DNA of 64,000 nucleotides, taken from positions 248,001 through 312,000 of the forward strand of contig JABCZF010000001.1 of assembly GCA_013289825.1 (NCBI GenBank), in the 5' to 3' direction. Position numbers and translations under genes: made by a program. Positions 1-12,162 of the stretch are shown piece after piece. Source of the DNA: Acidobacteriota bacterium. GTDB taxonomy: Bacteria > Acidobacteriota > Terriglobia > Acidiferrales > UBA7541. Each line of letters opens with the position of its first letter. Positions within the stretch are counted from its first letter, which is position 1. The notes under the pieces are model-generated. The model saw only the letters and a list, made by a program, of their open reading frames with translations. It was not told the DNA's origin and searched no databases.

Positions 1-2995
1 AATTCAGGATGGTGTTGAGCACGAGCGCATACGTGCCGCGCGTTTCGCCGCGATAGACCGGATTGATGGAAAAGAGCACGACGTGGCCACTCCCCGTGGG
101 CACGTCCACCACCGCGGGGTGCTGGGCGATTTCATCCCCGCCTTCGACGAGTCCTGAGACAAGCAGCTCCTTGCTGTCCGCATAGCGGAAGATGACGCGC
201 GCGCGATTGGCCGGAGGAATCACGCGGAAATTGTTGTGCAGTTGCTCGTCAGTAAGCAGCGGATTTTCCCAGATTTCGGCTTTCGGCTCTTCGGGGACTT
301 CGACGCCGGGGCGGCCAATCGTGAAATCCGGATCGTCCATGGTGCCGCGGCCGGTGGGACGCGTGTGCATCTCGCCGCCCAAACGGCGGCCGCCGCGTCC
401 GCCGGAGATGCTGCTTAGCGAAAAAATTGGGCCGTTGTCGCAGTACACCGAGAGCTTTTCGTCGTAGCCGTAGGCGATGGGGCTTCGGCTGTCCACGAGC
501 CGCGCGCCGACTACCGAGCCGACAATCTTCAGTTTCTGTGCGTTGCCGACGCTCACGCCGTCAGCCAGGCCGATGGACAGCGCAAAGCGCGAGGTGTCGG
601 TCGCAGTCAGGAGCACGCCGCCCTTGGCGACGAAGGCTTGGAGATTTCTCACGCCTTCCCAGCCAAGGCCCGGGCGCATGTCGTCGGTCGAATCGTTTTT
701 GCCGACAAGGTTCGGCGTCTCCGGCGTGTTCTTCCACGGAAGCGGATTGCCCCAGGCGCTCGGCAGGCCGTTGATGATCGCGGTCGGACTCGAGAAGAAG
801 CCGACCGGTGGAAACAGAATGACGTCGTACTTGGCGTTGAGATCGCTGGTCTTCGAGACTGTCTGCGTGCTGATGTAGTCGTAGGGAACGCCCAGATTGT
901 CCAGCGCGATGCGCCACCAGCCTTCGGCCTGCGTGCTGAGCCAGGTGTGCACAAACGCCACGCGTGCCGCGCGCACCGGGTGGGTCTTGACGCTCGGCAT
1001 CGCGACCGGAATCGCCTGGAAACCCAGGTCGGAAATGGCGTCATTGAGCTGCGCGCGGTCGACGTTGCGAAGGAGAAACGATCCGCGGCTGAACTTTTTT
1101 CCGCCGCTTTCGAACGGCTCCTCGGCCGCTTCGATCGAAGCGTCCTGCAATTTGTAGCGCAGCGTGGCTAGCGAAGGCTCGGCGTTATTGTTAATCGCGT
1201 AGATCGGGCCGTCGCCGCTTACGCCGGATGGCGCGTGAATCTCTTTTACACGCTCCATAGTGACATCCAGCACTTTCGGATCAGTGACGCGCGTGACTAG
1301 CACGCCGAACAGCTCGCCAAAGGTCCAGCCGGTATCGTCATATGGCGTCTTCTGGGGATCGTCGGGACTCCAGTATTGGTAGTCGAGGAGTGCGTCCGCG
1401 ATTCGCGAGTAAGGCTGGTCCATGCGGACGATGTAGCTTCCTCGAGCGAAATCGCGCGTCGTAGGAGCTGGGGGCGTGTCTTTTTCTTTGGCATCTTTTC
1501 CGTCTTTCTTCGGCTTTGCGGACTTTTTTACAGGAAGCGTTACCGTGAAGGCCGCCGTCGCGCGTGAGATTTCGACCGCTTGCTTTTCGAGGACGCGCAG
1601 CAGTTCGGCTTGTGAACCCGTCCGCGGATCGTCAGCAGGAAAAACATACGCGGCCGGGCCTTCCGCGCCGGGTTTCGTGACCGACCGTTTTGCTTTGAGA
1701 TAAAAATTCTTGAGAAAGAGGCGCTTGTTCTCGTTGAAATAATGCAGCGAGGTGAGCAAACCGGTCTGTTCGTAGTTGTTGTTGTCGCGCTGCGACCAAA
1801 GGACCTTCGGGAGCGGAGGATTTTGCCTGTACCAGGTGCGCGCGTAATCCTGCGGATCGAGCGTGCGTTCGAGCGTGTCGGCGCCGCCGTTGCCAAATGT
1901 TTCGTACAGGCGGCTGATGCCGTTGTGCATGGCGGCAATGAACATCAGATAGCCCGGCGACCAGGTATCAAAAACGCCGTGGGTGAAGACGCCCGGCATG
2001 CCGAACTTGGTCATGTCGGAGACGTTGCGCCAGCCAATCATTTCCCATTCGTCGGTGAGAATCGGATCGACCCAGGCGTTGAAGGGGCCGTCGCCGGCGG
2101 TGTTGTCGTAGAGATAGGGCACGGATTCGTGCAGGTCGTGCAGCACTTGGGCTTTCCAGCCGACATAGGTGTTGAGCACGTTTTCCGTGAGCTTGAGAGT
2201 CACGCCCATGGCGTCGCGGTTGTTGTCGTGCGCCACATACCTGCCCCAATAAATGAGCGGTGGATAAAAATCCTTGGGATGAGAGAGATGCCAGCGATAG
2301 ATGTCCACCATGCGGTCGCGGCCGTCGACCTCCACGACCGGCGTGATGAGCGTAATCAGGCCGTCGCGGATTTCGCGGATGTACGGGCTTTCGTCGACGG
2401 CCAGGCGATAGGCCAGCTCCATCAAGGCCGTCGGCGCGCCAGTTTCGGGCGAATGAATCGTGCCGGTGATGTAGTAGACCGGCACGGCTTGGACGACGAT
2501 GCGGTCGGCCTCCTGGTCATCGAGCTTTATTGTTCTAGGATCGGCGAGCTTCGCGAGACGCGCGCGATTTTCTTCCAAGTTCTTCAGATTCTCCGGCGAC
2601 GAGATGGCCACGGCGATCATCTCGCGGCCTTCTTCTGTCCTGCCGATGGAAAATACCTTTACGCGCGGGCTGTTTTGTTCGAGCAGCCGCATGTATTTAT
2701 ACACGTCTTCTGCATAGGGCAGGACTGCGGGCGCGCCGGCCACGTCGCCGAGGACGGCCTCGGGAGTGGGAACGCTTTTCGAAGCGGGCAGATAGTCAAC
2801 GAGCGGCGAGGTGAAGAACGGCTCGGTGGTGTATTTGTGAATTTTCGCCGTGTAGGCATCGTCCACAGGCTGCTTAGGGTCGCGAGCGGGCGCGGTTTCG
2901 CCGTCGGCGAGAGCCGCGGTTCCCGCCAAGGAAAGAATTAGCAACAGGACGAAACCGCGGAGCATAGGCACGTGCGCTTTGCCAGTACGAATCAT
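1..2995 (-). CDS. M14-family zinc carboxypeptidase, exported (3' end outside window)
   Basis: The gene runs off the left edge, leaving 998 codons without a stop. The ATG at 2995 is preceded by GGGAGA at good spacing; an in-frame ATG at 2965 is the alternative. Residues 1-30 form a signal peptide (basic start, then FVLLLILSLAG, ending ALA). The peptidase part shows an HSPE zinc motif (HxxE type), the NNRD substrate-pocket motif and DLHES, which carries the third zinc-ligand histidine. A long C-terminal part follows with a lysine-rich linker (KKSAKPKKDGKDAKEKD) and a Rossmann-like region. Long M14-like peptidases of about 1000 residues are common in Acidobacteriota. It is likely periplasmic and digests peptides. 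No operon partner is visible; the lactonase gene starts upstream in the same direction, 49 bases away. Confidence 0.85.
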   Translation of the reverse strand, partial: MIRTGKAHVPMLRGFVLLLILSLAGTAALADGETAPARDPKQPVDDAYTAKIHKYTTEPFFTSPLVDYLPASKSVPTPEAVLGDVAGAPAVLPYAEDVYKYMRLLEQNSPRVKVFSIGRTEEGREMIAVAISSPENLKNLEENRARLAKLADPRTIKLDDQEADRIVVQAVPVYYITGTIHSPETGAPTALMELAYRLAVDESPYIREIRDGLITLITPVVEVDGRDRMVDIYRWHLSHPKDFYPPLIYWGRYVAHDNNRDAMGVTLKLTENVLNTYVGWKAQVLHDLHESVPYLYDNTAGDGPFNAWVDPILTDEWEMIGWRNVSDMTKFGMPGVFTHGVFDTWSPGYLMFIAAMHNGISRLYETFGNGGADTLERTLDPQDYARTWYRQNPPLPKVLWSQRDNNNYEQTGLLTSLHYFNENKRLFLKNFYLKAKRSVTKPGAEGPAAYVFPADDPRTGSQAELLRVLEKQAVEISRATAAFTVTLPVKKSAKPKKDGKDAKEKDTPPAPTTRDFARGSYIVRMDQPYSRIADALLDYQYWSPDDPQKTPYDDTGWTFGELFGVLVTRVTDPKVLDVTMERVKEIHAPSGVSGDGPIYAINNNAEPSLATLRYKLQDASIEAAEEPFESGGKKFSRGSFLLRNVDRAQLNDAISDLGFQAIPVAMPSVKTHPVRAARVAFVHTWLSTQAEGWWRIALDNLGVPYDYISTQTVSKTSDLNAKYDVILFPPVGFFSSPTAIINGLPSAWGNPLPWKNTPETPNLVGKNDSTDDMRPGLGWEGVRNLQAFVAKGGVLLTATDTSRFALSIGLADGVSVGNAQKLKIVGSVVGARLVDSRSPIAYGYDEKLSVYCDNGPIFSLSSISGGRGGRRLGGEMHTRPTGRGTMDDPDFTIGRPGVEVPEEPKAEIWENPLLTDEQLHNNFRVIPPANRARVIFRYADSKELLVSGLVEGGDEIAQHPAVVDVPTGSGHVVLFSINPVYRGETRGTYALVLNTILN

Positions 2996-3044
2996 TTTGG
3001 TTCTCCCGAAACTAGGAAATGGAAGGCGGATTGTAACGCAGCTG

Positions 3045-4223
3045 CTATTGGGCGGCGACAAATGTTAGGCACACCGGCGAGGGCACCTCGATGGTCTGGC
3101 CCGTCGGCGTCAGATTGCCGGTTGCGGGATCGATGTGGAAGACGACGATGTTGTTCGATTCCTCGTTCTCGGCGAGGAGGTAGTTGCCCGTGGGATCGAT
3201 GGCGAAATGGCGAGGCGTTTGGCCACCGCTCAAAACCTGTCCCAGCGATTTGAGCGTGCCCTTGGCTGGATTGATTTCGAATATGGCCATGCTGTCATGG
3301 CCGCGATTCGAGGTGTACAGGAATTTCCCGGAAGGGTCGACGGCAATCTCGGCCGCTTCCTTCCGGCCGGCATAGTCCTTCGGCAACGCGGAGATGGTTT
3401 CTAGCGATGAGAACGCGCCATTCTTGGCTTGATAGGAGAAAACCGTCACCGAGGAATCCATTTCGCTTAGTACGTAAGCAAACTTGCCGTTGGGATGAAA
3501 CGCAAGGTGGCGCGGGCCGGCACCGGGTTTCACTTTCGCAAAGCCGGAAAGCATCGGCGTAAAGATCCCTTTGCTGGAATCAAAACCATAGACAAGCACC
3601 TGATCGAGACCCAAATCGACGGCGAGAGCAAAGCGATTGTCGGGCGACGTGCCAATCCAGTGGGCGTGCGGGCCTTCCTGGCGTTGCTTGTCCGGACCGG
3701 AACCGGAGTGCTGAACGAAACCGCTGGCCGTCCCGAGACTTCCATCATCGTGAACAGCGAAGGACGCGATGCTGCCGCCATCGTAATTTGCGACCAGCAC
3801 GTACGCGCCGTTCTTGTCGAGGGAAACGTGGCAGGGTCCGGCGCCGCGTGTAGGCACCTGATTCAGGAACTTGAGAGCGCCGGTTTTCGCATTGATGGAA
3901 AAGGCGCTCACTGCGCCGCCGGCGCCTCCATTGAACGTGGAAATCTCATTCACGGCGTAGAGATATTTGCCGTTGGGATGCACCGCCAAAAACGAAGGAT
4001 CCACCGTTTCCGCAGCAACGCCGATGGAGGTGAGCTGGCCTTTCTTGGCATCGAACCGGAGAGCATAGATCCCTTTGCTGCTCGTTTTGGCCGTGTAGCT
4101 GCCGACGTAGGCGATGTACTGGCCCGGGGCAGCGGATTTTTCCGGCGTTTGCGCCTGCGAAAGAAAAAGCACCGGCGCGGAGACGAAGAATAAGAGTAGA
4201 AAAAATCGTCGCGTAATGCTCAT
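3045..4223 (-). CDS. Lactonase-family seven-bladed beta-propeller protein, exported
   Basis: The 392-residue product begins with a signal peptide (MSITRRFFLLLFFVSAPVLFLSQAQ). The rest is repeated propeller blades with recurring D-P-S-G-K-F/Y-L and H-P-N-G-K-F/Y motifs, as in the 6-phosphogluconolactonase (Pgl)/YkgB lactonase family (PF10282). Examples are FLAVHPNGKYLYAVNE, LAFHPNGKFAYVLSE and FAIDPTGNYLLAENEE. Cytoplasmic Pgl acts in the pentose phosphate pathway. The signal peptide here argues against that and for a periplasmic propeller of unknown substrate. Length fits the family. It ends 50 bases before the M14 peptidase and could be cotranscribed with it. Confidence 0.85.
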   Translation of the reverse strand: MSITRRFFLLLFFVSAPVLFLSQAQTPEKSAAPGQYIAYVGSYTAKTSSKGIYALRFDAKKGQLTSIGVAAETVDPSFLAVHPNGKYLYAVNEISTFNGGAGGAVSAFSINAKTGALKFLNQVPTRGAGPCHVSLDKNGAYVLVANYDGGSIASFAVHDDGSLGTASGFVQHSGSGPDKQRQEGPHAHWIGTSPDNRFALAVDLGLDQVLVYGFDSSKGIFTPMLSGFAKVKPGAGPRHLAFHPNGKFAYVLSEMDSSVTVFSYQAKNGAFSSLETISALPKDYAGRKEAAEIAVDPSGKFLYTSNRGHDSMAIFEINPAKGTLKSLGQVLSGGQTPRHFAIDPTGNYLLAENEESNNIVVFHIDPATGNLTPTGQTIEVPSPVCLTFVAAQ

Positions 4224-4259
4224 AAGGAGAAAGATTCTAACACTAACGATCGGCGTTGT

Positions 4260-4283
4260 AGTGGCGCAGCATGCTGCGGCACT
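4260..4283. repeat. Imperfect copy of an interspersed palindrome
   Basis: The core GGCGCAGCATGCTGCG matches the perfect palindrome at 6986-7007; one base (GCGGCAC instead of GCGCCAC) breaks the symmetry of the right arm. It lies in the 72-base gap between the gyrA stop and the lactonase start. A third copy of the core is at 23290-23304. Confidence 0.7.
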
Positions 4284-4295
4284 AGAGAGGCCGGG

Positions 4296-6953
4296 CTACT
4301 TCTTTTCTTCTTCCTGCTCTTCCTGCAGCACGGCGGCGGCAGCGACGGAGTCACCCTCTTCAAGCCGCAGCAAGCGGACTCCCTGTGTGGAACGCCCCGC
4401 TTCGCGAATTTCATTGGCGTGCACGCGAATGACTTTCCCGTCGTGCGTGATGATCATGACGTCGGACTCTTCCGTCACCTGCAGCGTGGCCACCACCGAG
4501 CCGTTGCGGTCCGTGGTCTTCATGTTCACGACACCCTTGCCGCCGCGCGAGGTGATGCGGTACTCCGCCAGCGGCGTGCGCTTGCCAAAGCCCTTTTCCG
4601 CAACCGTGAGCATCAGCGTCACCAGTGAATCTTTGATCTGCTCGTTTTCGAGTTCTTCGAGATTCTGCGCGGTGACCTTGCCTTCCTTGGCGATGATTTC
4701 GAAATCCGGCTGCACCGCGTCCATGCTCACGACGTAGTCGTCCTTGTCGAGGTCCATCCCGTTCACGCCGCCGGCGTTGCGTCCCATCGGGCGCACTTCC
4801 GTCTCACGGAAAAGGATGGCCTGGCCCTCGTGGCTGGCCAGGAAGATCATCTGTTTGCCATCGGTGAGCTTGGCGCCAATGAGTTCGTCTGTGCCGTCGA
4901 GATTGATGGCAATGATCCCCGTGGAGCGCGGATTGGAAAATTCCGTCAGCGTAGATTTCTTGACCGTTCCGCTCTTGGTGGCCATAAACACGAAGCGGCC
5001 TTCTTCTTCGAGGTTTTGCGCCGCGACCAGAGCCGTCAGCTTTTCGTCCTCCTGGAATTTCACCAGGCTGGAAATGGCCTTGCCCCGTGTGGCTGCCGCG
5101 GCTTCCGGCAGCTCGTACACCTTGAGCCAGTAGACGCGTCCTTTCGACGTGAAAAGCAAAATGTAGCTGTGCGCCGAGGCGATAAACATGTGCTCGACGA
5201 AATCCTCTTCCTTGGTACGGGCACCGATGCGGCCCTTGCCGCCGCGGGACTGATGCCGGTAGGTGTCCGCCGCGGTGCGCTTGATGTAGCCGGCGTGGCT
5301 CACCGTGATTAGCATTTCCGTGTCGGCAATCAGGTCCTCGAGCTTGATCTCGTCGACCTTGTCGACAATCTGCGTACGCCGGTCGTCGCCGTAAGCCTTT
5401 TGAACTTCCCGCAGCTCTAGGGTGATGACCTGCTTCAGTTTCTTCTCGCTCGAGAGAATCTCCTTCAGCTCGGCGATGTGCTCGCGGATGGACTTCAGTT
5501 CCTTGAGGATTTCGTCAACGGAGAGTTGCGTGAGGCGGTGGAGTTGCAGCTCGAGAATGGCGTCCACTTGCAGGGGCGTCAAGCCGTCTGCGACGGACCT
5601 AGTAACTTCGCCTTCGAGCCCCGCGACGCGGTACTTCCTGCCATCCAGCTTCACGCCTTCGAGCTTTCGGGGTTTTCCGTTCTCCGTAATCGTGACGTCT
5701 TGCTCGGAAAAATAGTTGAGCAAGTTTTGCTTGGCTTCGGCGCGGCCCGAAGAACCTCGGATGATCCGGATGACCATGTCCAGATGATCGAGAGCGACCT
5801 GGTAACCGACCAGGATGTGCTCGCGCTCTTCGGCTTTGCGCAGTTCATAGCGCGTGCGGCGCAGCACGACGTCGCGGCGGTGCTCGAGAAACAGCTTGAT
5901 CAGCGGAATCAGGCCCAGCTCGCGCGGCTGGCCCGCCACGATGGCGAGCAGGATCATGCCGAATGATTCCTGCATCTGCGTGTGCTTGAAAAGATTGTTG
6001 AGGATCAGCTGAGATTCCTCGCCGCGCTTGATTTCGATGACGATGCGCATGCCTTCGCGGGATGATTCGTCTCTGACGTCGGCGATACCCTCGATCTTCT
6101 TGGTCTGCACCAATTCGGCGATGCGTTCGATCAGCCTCGATTTGTTCACCTGGTAGGGGATTTCGGTGACGACGATGTTTTCGCGGTCTTTGCCGACTTC
6201 CTCGATGGCCGCCTTGGCGCGCATCATGAAGCTGCCGCGCCCGGTCTTGTAGGCGGCCTCGATGCCGTCCCGGCCGGCGATGTACGCGCCGGTCGGAAAA
6301 TCCGGCCCGGGCACGATCTTCATGATTTCTTTCAGCGGGGTGTCCGGTTTGTCGAGCAGCATCGCCGCGGCTTCCACGATTTCGCGCAAATTGTGCGGCG
6401 GAATGTTCGTGGCCATGCCGACGGCGATGCCGCTGGCGCCGTTCACCAACAAATTCGGGATGCGCGAAGGCAGGACGAACGGCTCTTCGCGAGTCTGGTC
6501 AAAATTGGGAACGAAATCGACGGTTTCTTTTTCGAGGTCGGCAAGAATATCTTCGCTGATCTTGGCCAGGCGCGCTTCGGTGTACCGCATGGCCGCCGGT
6601 GGATCGCCGTCGACGGAGCCGAAATTTCCCTGGCCATCGATCAACGGGTAACGCATGTTGAAGTCTTGCGCCAGACGGACAAGCGCGGGATAGATGACGG
6701 CTTCTCCGTGGGGATGGTAGTTGCCGGATGTGTCGCCGCAGATCTTGGCGCATTTGCGGTAGCCGCGATTCGAAGCCAGGCCTAGGTCGTTCATGGCCAC
6801 CAGGATGCGCCGCTGTACGGGCTTCAGGCCGTCTCGTACATCGGGCAGCGCGCGCGCGATGATCACGCTCATCGCGTAGTCGAGATAGGACTTCTTCATC
6901 TCGGCTTCGATATCGACCGGCAGCAGTATCGATTTGTTTGTCTCGTCCGCCAT
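4296..6953 (-). CDS. gyrA: DNA gyrase subunit A
   Basis: The 885-residue product is the breakage-reunion subunit of gyrase, which supercoils DNA together with GyrB. The start chosen is the ATG at 6953 ([16 protein letters not shown]) just after AGGGG; an upstream GTG would add 18 residues encoded by the palindromic repeat and is unlikely. Catalytic Tyr124 sits in [10 protein letters not shown]. The GyrA-box variant HQSRGGKG marks the DNA-wrapping C-terminal domain, so this is GyrA rather than ParC. The quinolone-determining stretch reads [14 protein letters not shown]: Ala85 and Pro89 stand where E. coli has Ser83 and Asp87. The acidic tail ends EEQEEEKK. Gene order places it last in a dnaA-dnaN-gyrB-gyrA run. 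Confidence 0.98.
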   Translation of the reverse strand: MADETNKSILLPVDIEAEMKKSYLDYAMSVIIARALPDVRDGLKPVQRRILVAMNDLGLASNRGYRKCAKICGDTSGNYHPHGEAVIYPALVRLAQDFNMRYPLIDGQGNFGSVDGDPPAAMRYTEARLAKISEDILADLEKETVDFVPNFDQTREEPFVLPSRIPNLLVNGASGIAVGMATNIPPHNLREIVEAAAMLLDKPDTPLKEIMKIVPGPDFPTGAYIAGRDGIEAAYKTGRGSFMMRAKAAIEEVGKDRENIVVTEIPYQVNKSRLIERIAELVQTKKIEGIADVRDESSREGMRIVIEIKRGEESQLILNNLFKHTQMQESFGMILLAIVAGQPRELGLIPLIKLFLEHRRDVVLRRTRYELRKAEEREHILVGYQVALDHLDMVIRIIRGSSGRAEAKQNLLNYFSEQDVTITENGKPRKLEGVKLDGRKYRVAGLEGEVTRSVADGLTPLQVDAILELQLHRLTQLSVDEILKELKSIREHIAELKEILSSEKKLKQVITLELREVQKAYGDDRRTQIVDKVDEIKLEDLIADTEMLITVSHAGYIKRTAADTYRHQSRGGKGRIGARTKEEDFVEHMFIASAHSYILLFTSKGRVYWLKVYELPEAAAATRGKAISSLVKFQEDEKLTALVAAQNLEEEGRFVFMATKSGTVKKSTLTEFSNPRSTGIIAINLDGTDELIGAKLTDGKQMIFLASHEGQAILFRETEVRPMGRNAGGVNGMDLDKDDYVVSMDAVQPDFEIIAKEGKVTAQNLEELENEQIKDSLVTLMLTVAEKGFGKRTPLAEYRITSRGGKGVVNMKTTDRNGSVVATLQVTEESDVMIITHDGKVIRVHANEIREAGRSTQGVRLLRLEEGDSVAAAAVLQEEQEEEKK

Positions 6954-6985
6954 TTCCCCTCGCTGATGCTTTCCTTCTCCGCTGC

Positions 6986-7007
6986 GTGGCGCAGCATGCT
7001 GCGCCAC
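6986..7007. repeat. Perfect 22-base palindrome, interspersed repeat
   Basis: The arms are fully self-complementary around the centre GCATGC; the inner 18 bases are GGCGCAGCATGCTGCGCC. The palindrome lies between the small hypothetical gene (stop at 7020) and the gyrA start at 6953, so it falls in the gyrA leader. Related copies are at 4260-4283 and 23290-23304. It could form a cruciform or a short RNA hairpin. There is no U tract, so it is not a standard terminator. Confidence 0.75.
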
Positions 7008-7019
7008 TACAGGCCATGC

Positions 7020-7268
7020 CTATCGTTTTGCTGCGTACTCCAGCACGTAAGCTTTCACCGAATCGAAGGCCTCCGCTGTGTTCGTAAAACGTCTTCCGCC
7101 AAAGTGTTCCTCAAGTTGCTTCAAAAAATCGTCGCGCTCCACTTCGTTTCTAAACTCGAGGCCCACACCCCGGACGTTGTCCGGCGCGTTCGTTGGCGTG
7201 GCGCGAAATTCACTAACGCTTAATCCGCGCAGCCCCGGCAAAGTCGTCCAACCCAACTGCCAAGTCAT
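7020..7268 (-). CDS. Small hypothetical protein between gyrB and gyrA (82 aa)
   Basis: I do not recognise the family. The protein is soluble, with a mixed hydrophobic/charged pattern (VRGVGLEFRNEVERDDFLKQLEEHF) that suggests an alpha/beta domain, possibly PH-like, ending in a charged helix. Its ATG overlaps the stop codon of the upstream gene (ATGA at 7265-7268), which indicates translational coupling and supports both genes being real. The two may form one functional unit: a membrane protein followed by a cytosolic domain. Confidence 0.6.
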   Translation of the reverse strand: MTWQLGWTTLPGLRGLSVSEFRATPTNAPDNVRGVGLEFRNEVERDDFLKQLEEHFGGRRFTNTAEAFDSVKAYVLEYAAKR

Positions 7269-7537
7269 GTCGCGGGCTTCCGTTTCCGCCGCAACAGGAA
7301 GAAAACACCTATGCCGATGGCCAGCACCACCAACACACCAATCCAGTCGACCAGCAGCACCCGCTGCCAGCCTTCCACATCGGAAGAAGGCCCGAGGCCC
7401 CGAGCCTCCCGCCAGACTTTCGATTCATGCACCAGCCGCGGCAGACGAAATCCGGCGGTGCCCACCGCCGCCAGCAACAAGCCCCAACGGATAGCGTTTC
7501 GAAGCGAAGCCGCGTCGGCTTGGTCCTCGGCTTTCAC
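7265..7537 (-). CDS. Small two-helix membrane protein (90 aa)
   Basis: Family not recognised. There are two hydrophobic segments, about residues 17-30 (WGLLLAAVGTAGF) and 63-82 (LLVDWIGVLVVLAIGIGVFFLL), followed by a basic tail (RRKRKPAT). That suggests two membrane helices with the C-terminus in the cytoplasm. The start is a GTG at 7537, only 3 bases after the gyrB stop, and the end overlaps the next gene by ATGA. It therefore belongs to the gyrB transcript. Function unknown. Confidence 0.6.
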   Translation of the reverse strand: MKAEDQADAASLRNAIRWGLLLAAVGTAGFRLPRLVHESKVWREARGLGPSSDVEGWQRVLLVDWIGVLVVLAIGIGVFFLLRRKRKPAT

Positions 7538-7540
7538 CGA

Positions 7541-10475
<2,935 letters not shown>

Positions 10476-11588
10476 TCAGATGCGCATGGGCATGATGATG
10501 TAGCGGTAGCGGTAGGATTCGTCCGCCAGCGGACGCATCTGGCCGGCGGACTGTTCGTCCTTCAGTTCGATGCTGATGGGGCCATCGGCAGCCGCCGCAA
10601 GAAAATCAAGCATGTAAGCAGAATTGAAACCGATGCTGATGGCCTCGCCTTGGTAGTCCTTCTCGATATTTTCTTTTGCTTCGCCGTATTCCGGACTCGA
10701 AGCGGAAATTTCCACGCCTTCTTTCGAAACCGCCAGCTTCACGGCATGCGAACGCTGATCGGCGAGTTGCGATACGCGCCGCACGGCATCGCTGAGTTCC
10801 GCGCGCTCCAGCACAACGGTCTTGCTGTTATCGCGCGGGAGAACCGCTTCGTAGTTGGGAAATTGGCCGGTGAGGATTCGCGAAATCAAGAGCCGGTGGC
10901 CCACCTGAAAAAATAGATTGCTCTCATCCTTGGCGAACTCGATGGAGGCATCCGCACCGGCGGCGTTCGCAAGTTTTTCCACTTCGTCCATCGCTTTTTT
11001 GGGAACGAGAACTTTCACTTCGCCGTTCAAGCCCGCGAGTTTCTGGTCCGTTTCTGCCAGCGCCAGGCGGTGGCCGTCTGTGGCCACCATCGCTAGCGTG
11101 TCCGGCTTCAGAATCAGCAGACCGCCATTCAACGTGTACCGTGACTCTTCCATCGAGATGGCAAACTTCGTTTTGGCAATGAGGCTCCCGAGAATCGCGG
11201 AGGGAATCTTGACGAGCGTGTGCGGCATGGTGGGAAGCGCTGGGAAGTTTTCCTTCGCCATGCCCACGAGCTTGTACTTCTTTCTGTCGCTGACAATTTC
11301 CACCCAGTGATTCTCGAGCAGCTTGACCTTGATTTCGCCCTCGGGCAGCAAGCGCACGAGCTCCAGCAGTTTTTTCGCAGGGATAGTCCCCGCGCCCTCT
11401 TTCTTTATCTTGGCCTCGCAGGACGTGCGCACACTCAGCTCCAGGTCCGTGGCCGTAATGGTCAACTGGCTGCCCTTGGCTTCGACCAGCAAATTCGAAA
11501 GAATGGGGATGGTCGTCTTGCGCTCAACGACACCTTGCGTCGTGTTAAGTTCGCTCAACAGCGCTGATTTTGTAACGCTGAATTCCAT
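10476..11588 (-). CDS. dnaN: DNA polymerase III sliding clamp (beta subunit)
   Basis: The 370-residue beta clamp tethers the replicative polymerase to DNA. The start taken is the ATG at 11588 (MEFSVTKSALLSELNTTQGVVERKTTIPILSNLLVEA), which matches the usual N-terminus; an upstream start at 11627 would add 13 residues. Family motifs include LTITATDLELSVRTSC, TDGHRLALAE and the C-terminal YRYIIMPMRI, close to the canonical MPMRL. The gene follows dnaA with a 574-base gap and has its own terminator, so it probably also has its own promoter. AGTATA at 11683-11688, read as TATACT on the minus strand, is a possible -10 element. Confidence 0.98.
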   Translation of the reverse strand: MEFSVTKSALLSELNTTQGVVERKTTIPILSNLLVEAKGSQLTITATDLELSVRTSCEAKIKKEGAGTIPAKKLLELVRLLPEGEIKVKLLENHWVEIVSDRKKYKLVGMAKENFPALPTMPHTLVKIPSAILGSLIAKTKFAISMEESRYTLNGGLLILKPDTLAMVATDGHRLALAETDQKLAGLNGEVKVLVPKKAMDEVEKLANAAGADASIEFAKDESNLFFQVGHRLLISRILTGQFPNYEAVLPRDNSKTVVLERAELSDAVRRVSQLADQRSHAVKLAVSKEGVEISASSPEYGEAKENIEKDYQGEAISIGFNSAYMLDFLAAAADGPISIELKDEQSAGQMRPLADESYRYRYIIMPMRI

Positions 11589-12162
11589 CGCTTGATGTTC
11601 CTCGCGTGCGGTGCCTGGTGCGCTCATGCGGGTTCCTTCGCAGCTCTTCTACCGCTGTCGTACTGTACTCGCTTTTTCGCAAAGTATAAAGCCCACAAAA
11701 CACGTAAAACCTGTGGAAATACATGGGAATCGGAACTCCTTCTCGGCCAGCCGAGGGCCAAGAGGCCAGCGCCTTTTTTTCCCAACCATCATCACCACAA
11801 CGGCCGTTTTAGCCAATCTTAGCAAACCTAAAGCTTGTTGTTGTGATGAGCGCGGTGGAATTGTGGAAAGGGCGACAAGTGCTTTTGTCCGAGCGACCTA
11901 ACGCCGCTTTTTCAAAGTGGCAAATTGTGGGAAACGGTGAAAACGCTGCGTTGCACCATGGTCCGGAGCCCCGCAGCAAGATATCTTCCTTCACCCTCAA
12001 CAGAATTTCCGCATCTTCTCCAAACCCTATGCACAGGTCTTGGCACGCGAGTTTCGCCGAACGAAACGCGGAAGAGCAACCGTCGAGACACCAAGCCCCG
12101 GAGAGAGAAATCTCCCTGGTGTGGGAGGACGCGATTGAGCTGAACGTGGGAAAACGTTGAAG
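11589..12162. promoter_or_regulatory. dnaA-dnaN intergenic region with DnaA-box-like sites
   Basis: No gene is seen in these 574 bases. Near-matches to the DnaA box (TTATNCACA) are at 11712-11720 (TGTGGAAAT), 11862-11870 (TGTGGAAAG), 11926-11934 (TGTGGGAAA) and 12027-12035 (CTATGCACA, one mismatch). A T/A-rich patch with TATACT on the minus strand (11683-11688) may be the dnaN promoter. Large dnaA-dnaN gaps form part of the origin in several bacteria. The boxes here are weaker than those upstream of dnaA. Confidence 0.4.

Noticed and set aside
1742..2941. A 399-codon plus-strand open frame
   Set aside because: It is antisense to the M14 peptidase, which has a signal peptide, ribosome site and catalytic motifs; the plus frame has none.
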